Assembly: GCF_900119185.1 (NCBI RefSeq) | Contig: NZ_FPJE01000004.1 | Span: 124,001-188,000, forward strand | Length of the DNA: 64,000 nt | Direction: 5' to 3' | DNA from: Sinomicrobium oceani | Lineage (GTDB): Bacteria; Bacteroidota; Bacteroidia; Flavobacteriales; Flavobacteriaceae | Shown here: piece after piece, positions 37,715 to 47,514 of the stretch | How positions within the stretch are numbered: the stretch's first letter is position 1 | Layout: each line of letters begins with the position of its first letter | Position numbers and translations under genes: made by a program | The notes under the pieces: generated by a model | What the model saw: only the letters and a program-made list of their open reading frames with translations | Databases searched by the model: none | What the model was told of the DNA's origin: nothing

Positions 37715-38870
37715 ATTCCAGCCATGATTTATGGTAGGAATCATCCGCAATATCCATGGCTTCTTCCGTAAGCATTAAGGGTTTAAAAGTATCTACCATA
37801 ACGGCAAGTTCGTCTGTCTTTTCCTTGCCGATACTTCGTTCCACTGCCCCTGGATGCGGGCCATGCGGTATGCCGGCAGGATGCAGCGAGATGTGTCCGG
37901 CTGCAATATCATTCCTGCTCATAAAATCTCCGTCCACATAGTACAATACTTCATCGCTGTCTATATTACTATGGTTGTACGGGGCAGGAATGCTTTCCGG
38001 ATGATAATCATAGAGCCTTGGTACGAAACTGCATACCACGAATGCATCGGTTTCAAAAGTTTCATGCACGGGAGGTGGTTGATGAATACGCCCTGTAATA
38101 GGCTCGAAATCGTGTATGGAGAGCGCATAGGGATAATTGAAGCCGTCATACCCCACTACATCAAAAGGGTGAGTGGCATATACCACATCAAAAAGTTCGT
38201 TCTTTTTCTTGATACGGATCAGAAAATCTCCTTTCTCGTTATGGGTCTCCAGTTCCCGGGGTTGGCGAATATCTCTCTCACAGTAAGGAGAGTGCTCCAG
38301 GAGCTGCCCGAACCAGTTCCGGTATTTTTTCGGGGTGTAGATCGGACGGTGCGATTCTACGATAAAGAGACGATTGTCTTTGGAGTCAAAATCCATTTTA
38401 TAAATAGTGCCTCTCGGAACCATGAGATAATCTCCGTACTTGAAATCGAGATTTCCAAGATGGGTTCGCAGCTTTCCGGTGCCCCGGTGGATAAAGATCA
38501 GTTCATCCGCATCGGCATTCTTATAGAAGTATTCTTCAGTAGAATTTTTCGGAGCTGCCAGGATGATACTGCAATCACTGTTGGTGAGTACGGTCTTCCT
38601 GCTTTGGAGATAATCGTCCTCCGGCTTTATTTTGAAGCCGTGAAAGCGGTATGATTTTATGTTGTTGCCAACGGCAATTTTCGGTGATACATCGGTAGTC
38701 TTCCTGATCTCCCTGACCTGTGTAGGGCGGTGTTCGTGATACATATTCGAAGACATCCCGTCAAAACCAATGGTCCCGAACAATTGTTCGTAATACAGGC
38801 TACCATCCGGTTTACGGAAGATGGTATGTCTTTTATGGGGGATTTTCCCCAGTTTATGATAGAATGGCAT
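37713..38870 (-). CDS. hmgA: Homogentisate 1,2-dioxygenase
   Basis: This 385-aa cupin-fold enzyme opens the homogentisate ring to maleylacetoacetate. The iron-site region is seen in APYNHSNIDSDEVLYYVDG (His and Glu) and LHPAGIPHGPHPG (His). HPFDVVGYDGFNYPYAL is a family signature. It is the first gene of the hmgA-hppD unit. Downstream enzymes (maleylacetoacetate isomerase, fumarylacetoacetase) are not in the window. Confidence 0.96.
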   Translation of the reverse strand: MPFYHKLGKIPHKRHTIFRKPDGSLYYEQLFGTIGFDGMSSNMYHEHRPTQVREIRKTTDVSPKIAVGNNIKSYRFHGFKIKPEDDYLQSRKTVLTNSDCSIILAAPKNSTEEYFYKNADADELIFIHRGTGKLRTHLGNLDFKYGDYLMVPRGTIYKMDFDSKDNRLFIVESHRPIYTPKKYRNWFGQLLEHSPYCERDIRQPRELETHNEKGDFLIRIKKKNELFDVVYATHPFDVVGYDGFNYPYALSIHDFEPITGRIHQPPPVHETFETDAFVVCSFVPRLYDYHPESIPAPYNHSNIDSDEVLYYVDGDFMSRNDIAAGHISLHPAGIPHGPHPGAVERSIGKEKTDELAVMVDTFKPLMLTEEAMDIADDSYHKSWLE

Positions 38871-39244
38871 GGTATGCTTTTTTTGGTTTTACTTTTTTTA
38901 AAGAATACAAAAACCAGCCTGCCTCATTCCGGACTACGTTTGATGAGGTATTGAAGATATGATAATAATCCTTGCCAAATAGGTTTCATCGTTTTACAAA
39001 TATCGGAAAATATTTATGGAGTTTAAAATTATAATATATTCATTACTTGATGCTTCTTTTTAAATAATAGTTATTCTGTTGTGGTGTTGATATGGCTTTG
39101 TCAAGTTTTTCTTTTAATTGTTTTAGAACCGTGCAATCCGTAATGAATAGTGAAAAAGAGTTCAGGGGCATAAACTTTAAGAGGTCTTTATGGTTCCGAA
39201 CACTTAAAAAGCATAACTTTGCGAAGAACAAAAACAGGATTTCT
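38871..39244. other. Intergenic region between hmgA and the metal-efflux locus
   Basis: About 370 bp with no convincing gene. It is AT-rich and divergent; it holds a clear plus-strand -7 box (39214-39221) but no exact minus-strand box for hmgA was found. Longer open frames that cross it on either strand lack family features. Confidence 0.6.
39214..39221 (+). promoter_or_regulatory. -7 box of the metal-efflux locus promoter
   Basis: TAACTTTG followed by CG matches TAnnTTTG exactly. It lies 23 bp before TTG 39245, and downstream of the earlier ATG codons of the same open frame, which is an argument for the later start. Confidence 0.6.
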
Positions 39245-39565
39245 TTGCGAAAGGCATGGACCATATTATTAAGTCTGTATGTGCTGGCTCTGGCTGTGAC
39301 ACCATGTGGGGATACCTTAGTTCCCGATCCGCATGATCTCACCCTCTCGGAAGTACATTACGATATGGAAAGCGGAGACGGGCATCATACCGGATGCACG
39401 CCGTTATGTACCTGTGCCTGTTGCGGAATCATTGTCTCCATCGAAGACCTCCCGGTTTATTTTACTCCTGAAATCTCAGAATACTACCTGGATAACTTTC
39501 CTTTACCCCATTCCTTTTTACGGGGGTATAACCATACTGTTTTACAACCACCGCAGTTCGTTTAA
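39245..39565 (+). CDS. DUF6660-type small exported protein before the metal efflux genes
   Basis: This is a 106-aa product if translation begins at TTG 39245 (MRKAWTILLSLYVLALAVTP); the frame is open back to 39092. A signal/membrane segment is followed by His/Asp-rich residues and a compact Cys cluster (GCTPLCTCACCG). Such Cys-rich proteins sit before czc-type efflux genes in Bacteroidota and are grouped, as far as I recall, as DUF6660. A metal-sensing or metal-binding role in the periplasm is plausible but unproven. czcA begins 71 bp later. Confidence 0.7.
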   Translation: MRKAWTILLSLYVLALAVTPCGDTLVPDPHDLTLSEVHYDMESGDGHHTGCTPLCTCACCGIIVSIEDLPVYFTPEISEYYLDNFPLPHSFLRGYNHTVLQPPQFV

Positions 39566-39583
39566 CATTTTTATGTAAACCGT

Positions 39584-39601
39584 GGCCCTCCGAAAAGGGC
39601 C
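39584..39601 (+). other. Small hairpin between the Cys-rich gene and czcA
   Basis: GGCCCT (39584-39589) pairs with AGGGCC (39596-39601) around a 6-nt loop, without a following T run. It may be an intercistronic hairpin that tunes expression of the small protein relative to czcA. Confidence 0.4.
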
Positions 39602-39636
39602 TGTAAATTATTAATGTTAAACTTAATTGTATCCGT

Positions 39637-42600
39637 ATGATTGATAAGATCATCGGCTTTTCCGTTAAGAACAAGATTGTCGTGTTCCTGATGGTTACAG
39701 CCATTATTGGTGGCGGGTGGTATGCTGTGAAAACCATCAACCTGGATTCCGTCCCCGATATTACCAACAACCAGGTTCAGATTATTACGGTATCTCCCAA
39801 CCTGGGCACTGAAGATATAGAACAATTTGTAACATACACGGTAGAACTTGCCGTGTCTAACCTACCCGGTGTAGAAGAGATACGTTCGGTATCTCGCTTT
39901 GGGCTTTCGGTAGTTACCGTTGTGTTTGAAGACCGTATGGGAACTTACCTGCCCAGGCAGCTGGTCAGTGAAAAGCTCTCGGGTATTCGTGAAGAAATAC
40001 CCCGTGGGTTCGGAGAACCGGTTATGGGGCCGATTACCACAGGTCTCGGAGAGATATACCAATATACGATTCTACCCGAAGCAGGATATGAAGAGCAATA
40101 TTCTCCGGCAGACCTCCGCTCGGTACAGGACTGGATTGTAAAAAGGCAGATGGCCTTGCTGCCCGGTGTGGTTGAAGTAAATTCTTTCGGAGGACATATC
40201 AAACAATATGAAGTAGCTCTTAATCCTGCCCGTCTGAATAGTGCGGGAGTGTCCATACATGAAGTCTACGAAGCTCTGCAGCAGAACAATGCCAATACCG
40301 GAGGAGCTTACATAGAAAAAAGTCATATGGCCAACTTTATCCGCGGAAGGGCTCATCACCTCGCTCGATGATATTCGGAATATTGTGATAAAAACGGTAG
40401 AGGGACAACCCTTGCTTATTAGTGCCGTAGCTGAAGAAGTCCGTTTCGGAAATCAGATCCGGTACGGTGCCGTAACCAGGGATGGCGAAGGAGAAGCTGT
40501 GGGGGGAATGGTATTGCTGCTCAAAGGAGAAAACTCCAACAAGGTTATAAAACGGATAAAGGATCGGGTAAAGGAAATAGAAAAATCACTTCCTGAGGGG
40601 CTGCATATCGAGCCCTTTACGGACCGTAGCGAACTCATAAAACGTACTACGGATACCGTAACCCGAAACCTTGTCGAAGGAGCGCTTATTGTCATTTTTG
40701 TCCTGGTTTTACTGCTGGGGAGTTTCCGGGGCGGATTGATCGTGGCTTCCGTTATTCCGTTATCGCTTTTCGTAGCTCTGATCCTCATGAAGATCTTCGG
40801 GGTATGGGCCAACCTGATGTCTCTGGGAGCTATAGACTTCGGGATCATCGTAGACGGGGCTGTTATTATTGTGGAAGGTGCTGTACATTTTATAGATAGA
40901 CGCATGAAGCGTTCTACAGCATCGGTTTCGGGGAAAGAAATGGATGAAATAGCCTATGATTCCGGGAGCCAGATGATGAATTCGGCCTTTTTCGGGCAGT
41001 TGATCATACTCATTGTATTTGCTCCCATACTTTTCCTCACCGGGGTCGAAGGCAAGATGTTCCAGCCCATGGCTTATACTTTCGGTTTTGCTATGATCGG
41101 GGCTATTGTATTATGCCTGACCTATGTTCCTGCCATGTCTGCCCTGTGCCTGAGACCATCGGGAAAAGATTCCGGATTTTCCAGGTTCGAAAGTAAGCTG
41201 CGGCATATTGGCGATACCGTGATAAACTTTTGTCAGAATATATACAAGCCGGTACTGATAAAAGCCCTGAAATCGGGTAGAGTGGTCATTGTTTTCTCCA
41301 TAGGACTCCTCGGGGTGTCCCTGTATATTTTCAGTAAGATGGGGGGCGAGTTCCTGCCCAAGCTCGATGAGGGGGATCTTGCCATGCAGGTATTGCTCCG
41401 CCCGGGAAGCTCTCTGTCCGAAAGTATAGCAACGACGACCAAAGTAGAGAAGATCGTGACATCCTTTCCGGAAGTAAAGACCATGGTTTCCCGAATCGGG
41501 GTTGCGGATATTCCTACCGATCCGATGCCGATGGACATAGCGGACTGTATCATAACACTGGAAAAAGATAAATCCGGATGGAAAACAGCCGCAACCAAGG
41601 AGGAGCTTATCGCTAAAATCAAAGAAGCTACCGAGGTAATTCCCGGTATAAATACGGTGTTTACCCAGCCTGTGGAATTGCGCTTTAATGAGCTTCTCAC
41701 CGGAGTTAGAGAGGATATAGCTATTAAGCTTTACGGAGAAGACCTGGATATACTCGCGGAGAAGGCAGAGCAGATGGCCGCGATTATCCGTAAGATTGAC
41801 GGGGTGGGTGATGTACGCCCGGAAGCGACTTCCGGACTTCCCCAGATGACTGTTGCTTATGACCGGCATAAAATGTCCAAATACGGTCTTACGATTGAAA
41901 AACTGAATACCTATATCAGCACTGCATTTGCCGGGCGTACCGCCGGTGTGGTGTTTGAGGGGGAAAAACGTTTTGATCTGGTACTCCGCTTTGATGAAGG
42001 GTTTCGGCAGGATATCGGAAACCTTCGCAACCTCTATGTTGATCTTCCGAACGGTGGACAAATACCGATATCGGAAGTGGCTGACATTGATTTTAAGGCA
42101 GGGCCTATGCAGATAAGCCGGGACAACACGTCACGGAGGGTATCCGTAGGGGTTAACGTAAGGGGAAGAGATATACAGTCGCTGGTCGGGGAGATCCGTG
42201 ACCGGTTGGAAACAGACCTCAAGCTTCCCCCCGGATATTATATGCAATACGGTGGGGCTTTCGAAAACCTGCAAAGAGCCAAGGAGAGGCTTGGTATTGT
42301 TGTACCGATAGCCCTGGCACTGATATTTGTTCTACTGTACTTTGCGCTGAAATCATTTTCACAAACGGTAATGATCTATATGGCCGTGCCTTTGTCGGCT
42401 ATAGGCGGGATCTTTGCCTTGTGGATAAGAGATATGCCATTCAGTATATCTGCCGGGGTGGGGTTTATCGTACTCTTCGGGGTGGCGGTGCTCAACGGCC
42501 TGGTATTGATAAGCAGGTTTAACAGTCTCAAGGAAGAGGGGGTGACGAGTGTAAGAACACGTATTATCACCGGGACAAAAGAGCGGTTGCGCCCCATTAT

Positions 42601-44026
42601 CCTGACGGCACTTACTGATGTTCTCGGCTTTTTTCCGATGGCCCTGTCTGCTTCTGCCGGAGCTGAAGTACAGCGACCGCTGGCTACCGTAGTTATCGGT
42701 GGTCTGGCAACAGCTACACTGCTTACACTTATCGTCATTCCCGTTATGTATGCCATGGTGGAAAACAGGAGATCCGGGAAACAGGGAAATCGCATACCTG
42801 CCAGAACAGTGCTTCCGGTATTGGTCTTGCTGGCCGTATTGTTCATTCCCGGGAGGAGTACTGCTCAGCAAGCTCCCCGGGTTGTTTCGCTACGGGAAGC
42901 GGTGTCCGTAGCTCTCGAAAAATACCCGGAGGTAAAGCGCGCGGCATTGTCTGTTACGGAGAAGGAAATGCTTCGGGGAACGGCCTTCGATGCCGGGCAA
43001 ACCAGTATCGGTACGGGGGGAGAAGAATATGGCGGGCCGGACAGGATCAGGAATACCCTGACTCTCAGTCAGAACAACATCGACATTTTCGGGACTATTG
43101 CAAAATCATCTCTGAATACATCGCGTATTGCTGCCGAAAAGGAGCGGCTTGAGGTCACAAAGCTTCAAACTGCATTAGCAGTGTACCAGGCGTATTACGA
43201 CGCGGTCAATGCCCGGGAACAACGGAAACTGGCCCTGCAAATGGACAGTATATACGGCGATTTTCTACGCGCTGCAAAGTTGAGATATGAGACCGAAGCG
43301 ACGACCAGGCTGGAGCTTCTTGCGGCCGAAGGGCAATACGGAGCTGTTGTTGCACAGAAAATAGAAGCGGAGAACAATTACAGGAAAGCACTGAATGTCC
43401 TGAATCGATGGATACTTGAAGAATTTCCTTTTGATGTTGAACCGGTTTCCGGATTATTTGCCGGAGAAGGTGCATGGAAACGACAGCCGGAAGACCATCC
43501 TTTGATGCGGCTTGCACGGTTGGAAACCCGGACTTCTGAGTCGCTGTGGCGAATGGAGAAGGCAGCCTTTTTACCCAAACTGAATGCCTCGTACGGATGG
43601 CAGGAAGTAGCCGGGCAAAGCGGGTTCTATTCCTGGAACCTGGGCCTGTCGGTGCCGTTGTTCTTCTGGAACCAGGGAGCGAAAACCAAAGCGGCAAAAA
43701 TTGGTGTAGCCATGGCAAAAGAACGGTCGCTACAGCAGGAGAACGACCTTAAAACAGAGATGCGTGCCACACAGAACGATTATGACAGGTTAAGCGCTAC
43801 GGTAAAACTCTATCGCAACCAGCTACTTCCTCTTGCCATGGAACAGATTGCGGCTGCCAATCTGAGTTACCGGGAAGGAGAAATAGATTATGTCTCTTTT
43901 ATACAGAACCTGAACAATGCAAAGGAAGTACAGCGTGAGTACCTGGACCGTCTGCGTGAATACAATGCAACAGTAATCCGTCTCAGGTATCTCACTGCTC
44001 CCGAAACTCTAATTGATAACCTGTAA
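39637..44026 (+). pseudogene. czcA: CzcA-type heavy-metal RND pump fused to a TolC-like domain, frameshifted
   Basis: The first 244 codons (39637-40371) match the start of CzcA (MIDKIIGFSVKNKIVVFL...) and then lose frame at FIRG|RAHHLAR. The continuation GLITSLDDIRNIVIKT is in another frame from about 40349 to 44026. Restoring two bases near 40347 (expected GGA GAA GGG, seen GGA AGG G) gives one frame of 1463 codons. The RND part has the metal-pump motif DFGIIVDGAVIIVE; from about 42865 a signal-like segment leads into an outer-membrane efflux (TolC/OEP) domain, a fusion known in Bacteroidota. Either the gene is broken or the base call is wrong. Confidence 0.85.
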
Positions 44027-44057
44027 ATAGGGACGTTGTCCCATAAAAATAAAAAAA

Positions 44058-45299
44058 ATGAGAACATTAAGAACTATGTACTGCTTGTTGGCTGGCCTGA
44101 TACTGCTGGCTTGCGGAAGGCCTGCAGAATCCGGGAGAGGAACGGATAAAAGCGATGATGGCCTGTCAGATACAGAACTTGTGAATGAAACCGGACATGA
44201 CGATGAGAATGTGGTAGCCCTTACCCGACGGCAAAGGGAAGTTATTAATCTCCGGCTCGGAAATTTCACGACAATTAATATCGATGGGGCCATACGGGTA
44301 ACCGGGGAGCTCGAATTATACCCTGAAGACGAAGCTACCGTAGGGGTTTTTATGGAAGGGAATATAAGTCGTATATTGGTGAAGCCCGGAGAAAAAGTCC
44401 GGGAAGGCCAGGTACTGGCCTATGTCCGGGACCCTGCTTTTATCGACTTGCAGGCAGACCTCAGGGAGTTGCAAAGCGAATATGATTACCTGTATCAGGA
44501 GTACGAACGGCAGAAAACCTTATATGAAAATAACGTTGCTTCAGGTAAAAATTATCAGCGTGTTACTTCCGATTATAAATCCGTTGCGGCACGGCTGGAA
44601 AGTATAAAAACCAAATTGAGACTGCTCCATGTCCATCCCGCGTCTGTTTTACAAGGTCGTACTTCGGAGGCTTTTCCGGTCGTATCTCCTATAACGGGTT
44701 ATGTACGTGAAATAGGGGTGACTTTAGGGGAGCGGGTGACCACAGGAACCCCGCTTTTTCGTATTATGAATAAAGAGAATATCCATGCCGATCTGCTGGT
44801 CTATGAGAAGGATCTCGACAAAATAAGGGAAGGTCAGCAGGTCACACTGTATATAGCTAATAATCGTGAAAAGCCGGTGAAAGGTAAGATCACCGAGATC
44901 GGAAAAAACTATGAGAACACTATCCGGGCCGTGCGTATGCATGCCAGCCTGGAAGGAAAAAAAGAAACTTTTGTGCCCGGCATGTTTGTGGAAGGACTGA
45001 TTGCGGTTCAGGATCTGGAAACAAATGTGCTTCCCGGCGCAGCTGTGGTAGAAGACGAGGGAAAGACATACATTTTTGTGAAGCAGCAACAGGATAATCA
45101 CCAGGCACATAAAACCTCCGAAAAGAGCGCGGAAAAGTGGATGTTTACAAAAACAGAAGTGCAGACGGGGAGCAATACCAGAGAATGGATAGAGGTAAAG
45201 CCGTTAACCTCCCTGCCGGAGAACGCAGAGATCGTTACAGAGGGAGCCTATTATCTTCTGTCCGAGATGAAAAAAGGGGAAGCAACGCATTCGCATTAA
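44058..45299 (+). CDS. czcB: Heavy-metal efflux periplasmic adaptor (CzcB-type)
   Basis: This 413-aa protein has a lipoprotein signal (LLACGRPAES), a biotinyl-lipoyl-like hairpin (VFMEGNISRILVKPGEKVREGQVLAYV), a coiled-coil hairpin (about 130-185) and a beta-barrel domain, the layout of membrane fusion proteins. It links the inner-membrane RND pump to the outer-membrane channel, here supplied by the fused czcA. The tail has scattered His residues (DNHQAHK, ATHSH) that could bind metal. It starts 31 bp after the czcA stop. Its value depends on whether czcA works. Confidence 0.9.
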   Translation: MRTLRTMYCLLAGLILLACGRPAESGRGTDKSDDGLSDTELVNETGHDDENVVALTRRQREVINLRLGNFTTINIDGAIRVTGELELYPEDEATVGVFMEGNISRILVKPGEKVREGQVLAYVRDPAFIDLQADLRELQSEYDYLYQEYERQKTLYENNVASGKNYQRVTSDYKSVAARLESIKTKLRLLHVHPASVLQGRTSEAFPVVSPITGYVREIGVTLGERVTTGTPLFRIMNKENIHADLLVYEKDLDKIREGQQVTLYIANNREKPVKGKITEIGKNYENTIRAVRMHASLEGKKETFVPGMFVEGLIAVQDLETNVLPGAAVVEDEGKTYIFVKQQQDNHQAHKTSEKSAEKWMFTKTEVQTGSNTREWIEVKPLTSLPENAEIVTEGAYYLLSEMKKGEATHSH

Positions 45300-45328
45300 G
45301 CGTTTTTCCTGTTTAAATACTGTAAGAT

Positions 45329-45356
45329 CGGGGGGCATGGCGTTCCCCCGGTTTAT
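45329..45356. terminator. Hairpin between czcB and the tssD pair
   Basis: CGGGGG (45329-45334) pairs with CCCCCG (45345-45350) around a 10-nt loop and is followed by GTTTATTTTA. It lies 30 bp after czcB and about 25 bp from the stop of the convergent TssD gene, so it may serve both. Confidence 0.6.
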
Positions 45357-45373
45357 TTTATGAATGGGAACGA

Positions 45374-45769
45374 TCAGGTCTGTATCGGCCATTTTTTATG
45401 ATAAGCAGTATTGCCTATGTTGATCTCTTTGGCAGATATGACAATTTCCGTAGTCATGGGCTCATCCCCGATAGCACGGAATTTTTCGTGGTATTTAATA
45501 CAATACCCTTTTTTAAAAGAGGTGGTACGCATGCGGCTCATACCATCCCGTTTATAGAATGTCAGGCTACCGTCTTTGGTTTGTGTGCTGCTGATGGCCC
45601 AGTCCGAGAAGTTATCTTTCATATCCGTTTCCAGAACAAGGCGTATCTCACCTCCTTTGGCGTTGGTGGAAGGCTTACCGTTATGATCAGTGCCTTTTTC
45701 TACCCGGATATCGTATTCGAGGATATTGTATGACGTATCGTCTATTTCAAATTTTGCTAAAAAGGACAT
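45374..45769 (-). CDS. TssD (Hcp)-type T6SS tube protein, copy 2
   Basis: This 131-aa protein has the short Hcp-like beta-barrel pattern of Bacteroidota TssD: MSF.A.F..D...YNI, a Gly/Arg loop (NAKGGEIRLVLET), FSDWAIS, and a YCIKYHEKF strand. In T6SS subtype iii, TssD hexamers stack to form the tube and can carry effectors. It resembles the gene just upstream (45886-46272). Neither tssB, tssC, tssK nor vgrG is in the window. Confidence 0.8.
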   Translation of the reverse strand: MSFLAKFEIDDTSYNILEYDIRVEKGTDHNGKPSTNAKGGEIRLVLETDMKDNFSDWAISSTQTKDGSLTFYKRDGMSRMRTTSFKKGYCIKYHEKFRAIGDEPMTTEIVISAKEINIGNTAYHKKWPIQT

Positions 45770-45811
45770 ATGAAGAATTTTTAGTCGTAAGGTTGAGATT
45801 AAAAGCGTATA

Positions 45812-45837
45812 AAAGGGAGCCGTTACAGACTCCCTTT
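45812..45837 (-). terminator. Hairpin between the two tssD genes
   Basis: AAAGGGAG (45812-45819) and CTCCCTTT (45830-45837) form an 8-bp stem with a 10-nt loop; on the minus strand it ends in a short T run. It lies about 50 bp after the stop of the first tssD and may limit expression of the second. Confidence 0.65.
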
Positions 45838-45885
45838 GATAGTAATATCTGATTGGTTTGTTATATTACGATCAAAAAAATAATG

Positions 45886-46272
45886 TTATACCCATTCATT
45901 GATGTGTTCTCCGCCTCCGCTGGAAATCACACGGCATGATATGGTAAAGTTCTCGGTCAGGGGGGTATCCCCGCTATGTTCAAAGGTCTCCCTGTATTTG
46001 ACGAGATAGCCTTCGGTAAAATGTACTTCCCGAAGTTTGGCATCGGTGTCTCGTTTGACATAGGTGATTACACCGTTTTTACGTTCGAAGTTATTGGTCA
46101 TCCATTCGAAGAAGAAAGATTCTCCCGTTGATTCCACGGTCAGATTAATACGTCCGCCGCGGGTTACGGATGAAGGACGCCCTGTGGCATCTACTTCCTG
46201 TGCGAGGTCATAATTGGCGTTGAGAATATTGACTTTTTTACCGCCAACTGATAATGTTGCTTTAAATGACAT
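45886..46272 (-). CDS. TssD (Hcp)-type T6SS tube protein, copy 1
   Basis: This 128-aa paralogue of the next gene begins MSFKATLSVGGKKVNILNANY and has VTRGGRINLTVEST, FFFEWMTN and YLVKYRETFEHSGDTP in the same order, typical of the Bacteroidota TssD family. It has no signal peptide, as expected for a protein moved by T6SS. It is the first gene of a two-gene run, downstream of a 200-bp AT-rich region with palindromic repeats (46344-46379). Confidence 0.82.
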   Translation of the reverse strand: MSFKATLSVGGKKVNILNANYDLAQEVDATGRPSSVTRGGRINLTVESTGESFFFEWMTNNFERKNGVITYVKRDTDAKLREVHFTEGYLVKYRETFEHSGDTPLTENFTISCRVISSGGGEHINEWV

Positions 46273-46343
46273 ACTACTTAAAATTTAAGGAATTAAGGTT
46301 AACTAATAAAAAATACCAAATCAAATATTGAACTATATAGAGC

Positions 46344-46379
46344 ATGCAATATATTAAATACGAACGTATTATGCAATAT
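46344..46379. repeat. Palindrome flanked by direct repeats upstream of tssD
   Basis: AATACG-AA-CGTATT (46357-46370) is a 6-2-6 inverted repeat. It is flanked by two copies of ATGCAATAT (46344-46352 and 46371-46379). It lies 70-110 bp upstream of the first tssD ATG, a suitable position for a dimeric regulator. Confidence 0.55.
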
Positions 46380-46473
46380 CAGATATTAATAAAGTGTTGT
46401 TTTTCATCGTTGCAAGTCAGAAATATACTTCTTTAATGTGAGTTGATATCTACCACATGTTAGAGCGATACTT

Positions 46474-47514
46474 TTATGGAATTTGTTTCACCAGATAAAT
46501 ATATACGGGGAAATGGTCGCTGTATCCGCCGGAGTAGTTTCCATTGGTGTAGCTTCGCAGAGGGTAACCCCGGTAGGGTCCGGAAGGGGTTATAAGGAAG
46601 TGCTTATTGTAGATTCCGGCTTTCCAGTAACGGTAGGAAGACTTGTCTTTTTTGAGTAATGATGAGGTGAAGAAAATCTGGTCGAATAGATGCCATTGAT
46701 CCCGATGCGCCAGTGTTCCCAATCCTTTTTCCGCCATTTCTTCCATAGGATTATACAATGTACTTTCGTCCCGTCCTCTGCGCTCTTTTCTCGTTTTAAG
46801 TACTTTTTTCAGACTTGGGTCAGTGGGGTCGTCGTTGAGGTCTCCCATGCTTATAATTTTGGCATCGGGAGTCAGTGCAATGACAGAATCTATAATTTTT
46901 TTATTGAGAGCTGCAGCGGCCATCCGGTTAGGCCTGCTTTTGCGTTCCCCTCCGTAGCGGGAAGGCCAGTGGTTCACTATAAAATATACGGGTTCGTCAT
47001 CGAGTATACCACTGACGAGCAATTGGTCCCGGGTGTAGATCCGGGAACTTTCTTCATCGTATATCTCAAGGGGAACATTTCTGGAACTCAAAGGAGTAAA
47101 ACAGTCTTTTTTATAGAGTAGTGCAACATCAATACCCCGGCGATCCGGAGAATCGAAATGGACAATTCCGTAGTGATACGGAGCCAGGTTGTCGGTGCTG
47201 ACCAGGTCGTGCAAAACATTACCGTTTTCAACCTCGGCAAGCCCTACAATATCTGGAGCCGTACCCGTAATGTCAGCGCCGATACCTGAAATTACATGTG
47301 CCACTCTGGATAATTTGTCCCTGTAACGTTCCGATGTCCATCGATAGGAACCTTCCGGACTTCGTTCCGCATCCCATTCGGAATCAGGGATAGTGTCGAA
47401 TAGATTTTCCGTGTTGTAGAACGCTACGGTTTTTACCGTATACCTGGTTTGGGCCTGTATTTTTCGTACTGGGAAAAGCACAAAGACTACAAAAAACAGT
47501 ATAATCTTGAACAT
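46474..47514 (-). CDS. Exported endonuclease/exonuclease/phosphatase family protein
   Basis: This 346-aa protein begins at ATG 47514 with a signal peptide (MFKIILFFVVFVLFPVRKIQAQ); a longer frame to 47640 lacks family features. Metal and catalytic motifs of the DNase I-like fold are present in order: YNTENLFD, GLAEVENG (Glu), NHWPSR, MGDLNDDP (Asp, Asn) and SDHFPV (Asp-His). Homologues cut DNA or RNA, or remove phosphate. Export means extracellular or periplasmic nucleic acid is the likely substrate. It is divergent from a TonB receptor and OB/lamin-tail lipoprotein. Confidence 0.88.
   Translation of the reverse strand: MFKIILFFVVFVLFPVRKIQAQTRYTVKTVAFYNTENLFDTIPDSEWDAERSPEGSYRWTSERYRDKLSRVAHVISGIGADITGTAPDIVGLAEVENGNVLHDLVSTDNLAPYHYGIVHFDSPDRRGIDVALLYKKDCFTPLSSRNVPLEIYDEESSRIYTRDQLLVSGILDDEPVYFIVNHWPSRYGGERKSRPNRMAAAALNKKIIDSVIALTPDAKIISMGDLNDDPTDPSLKKVLKTRKERRGRDESTLYNPMEEMAEKGLGTLAHRDQWHLFDQIFFTSSLLKKDKSSYRYWKAGIYNKHFLITPSGPYRGYPLRSYTNGNYSGGYSDHFPVYIYLVKQIP

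Noticed and set aside
37854-38654. Plus-strand open frame of 266 codons opposite hmgA
   Set aside because: It is a shadow of hmgA, which has all iron-site motifs in place.
39043-39342. Minus-strand open frame of 99 codons upstream of hmgA
   Set aside because: It overlaps the promoter and signal segment of the Cys-rich gene on the other strand and has no recognisable features.
40340-40385. Programmed frameshift in czcA
   Set aside because: No slippery heptamer, stimulatory hairpin or A/T-rich slippage run is visible at the junction, so a mutation or sequencing error is more likely.
41111-42061. Minus-strand open frame of 316 codons opposite czcA
   Set aside because: The RND signature motifs are on the plus strand; this frame is a by-product of codon use.
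45374-46272. A complete type VI secretion locus
   Set aside because: Only two TssD genes are present; the flanks are metal efflux and nuclease genes without any other tss motif.
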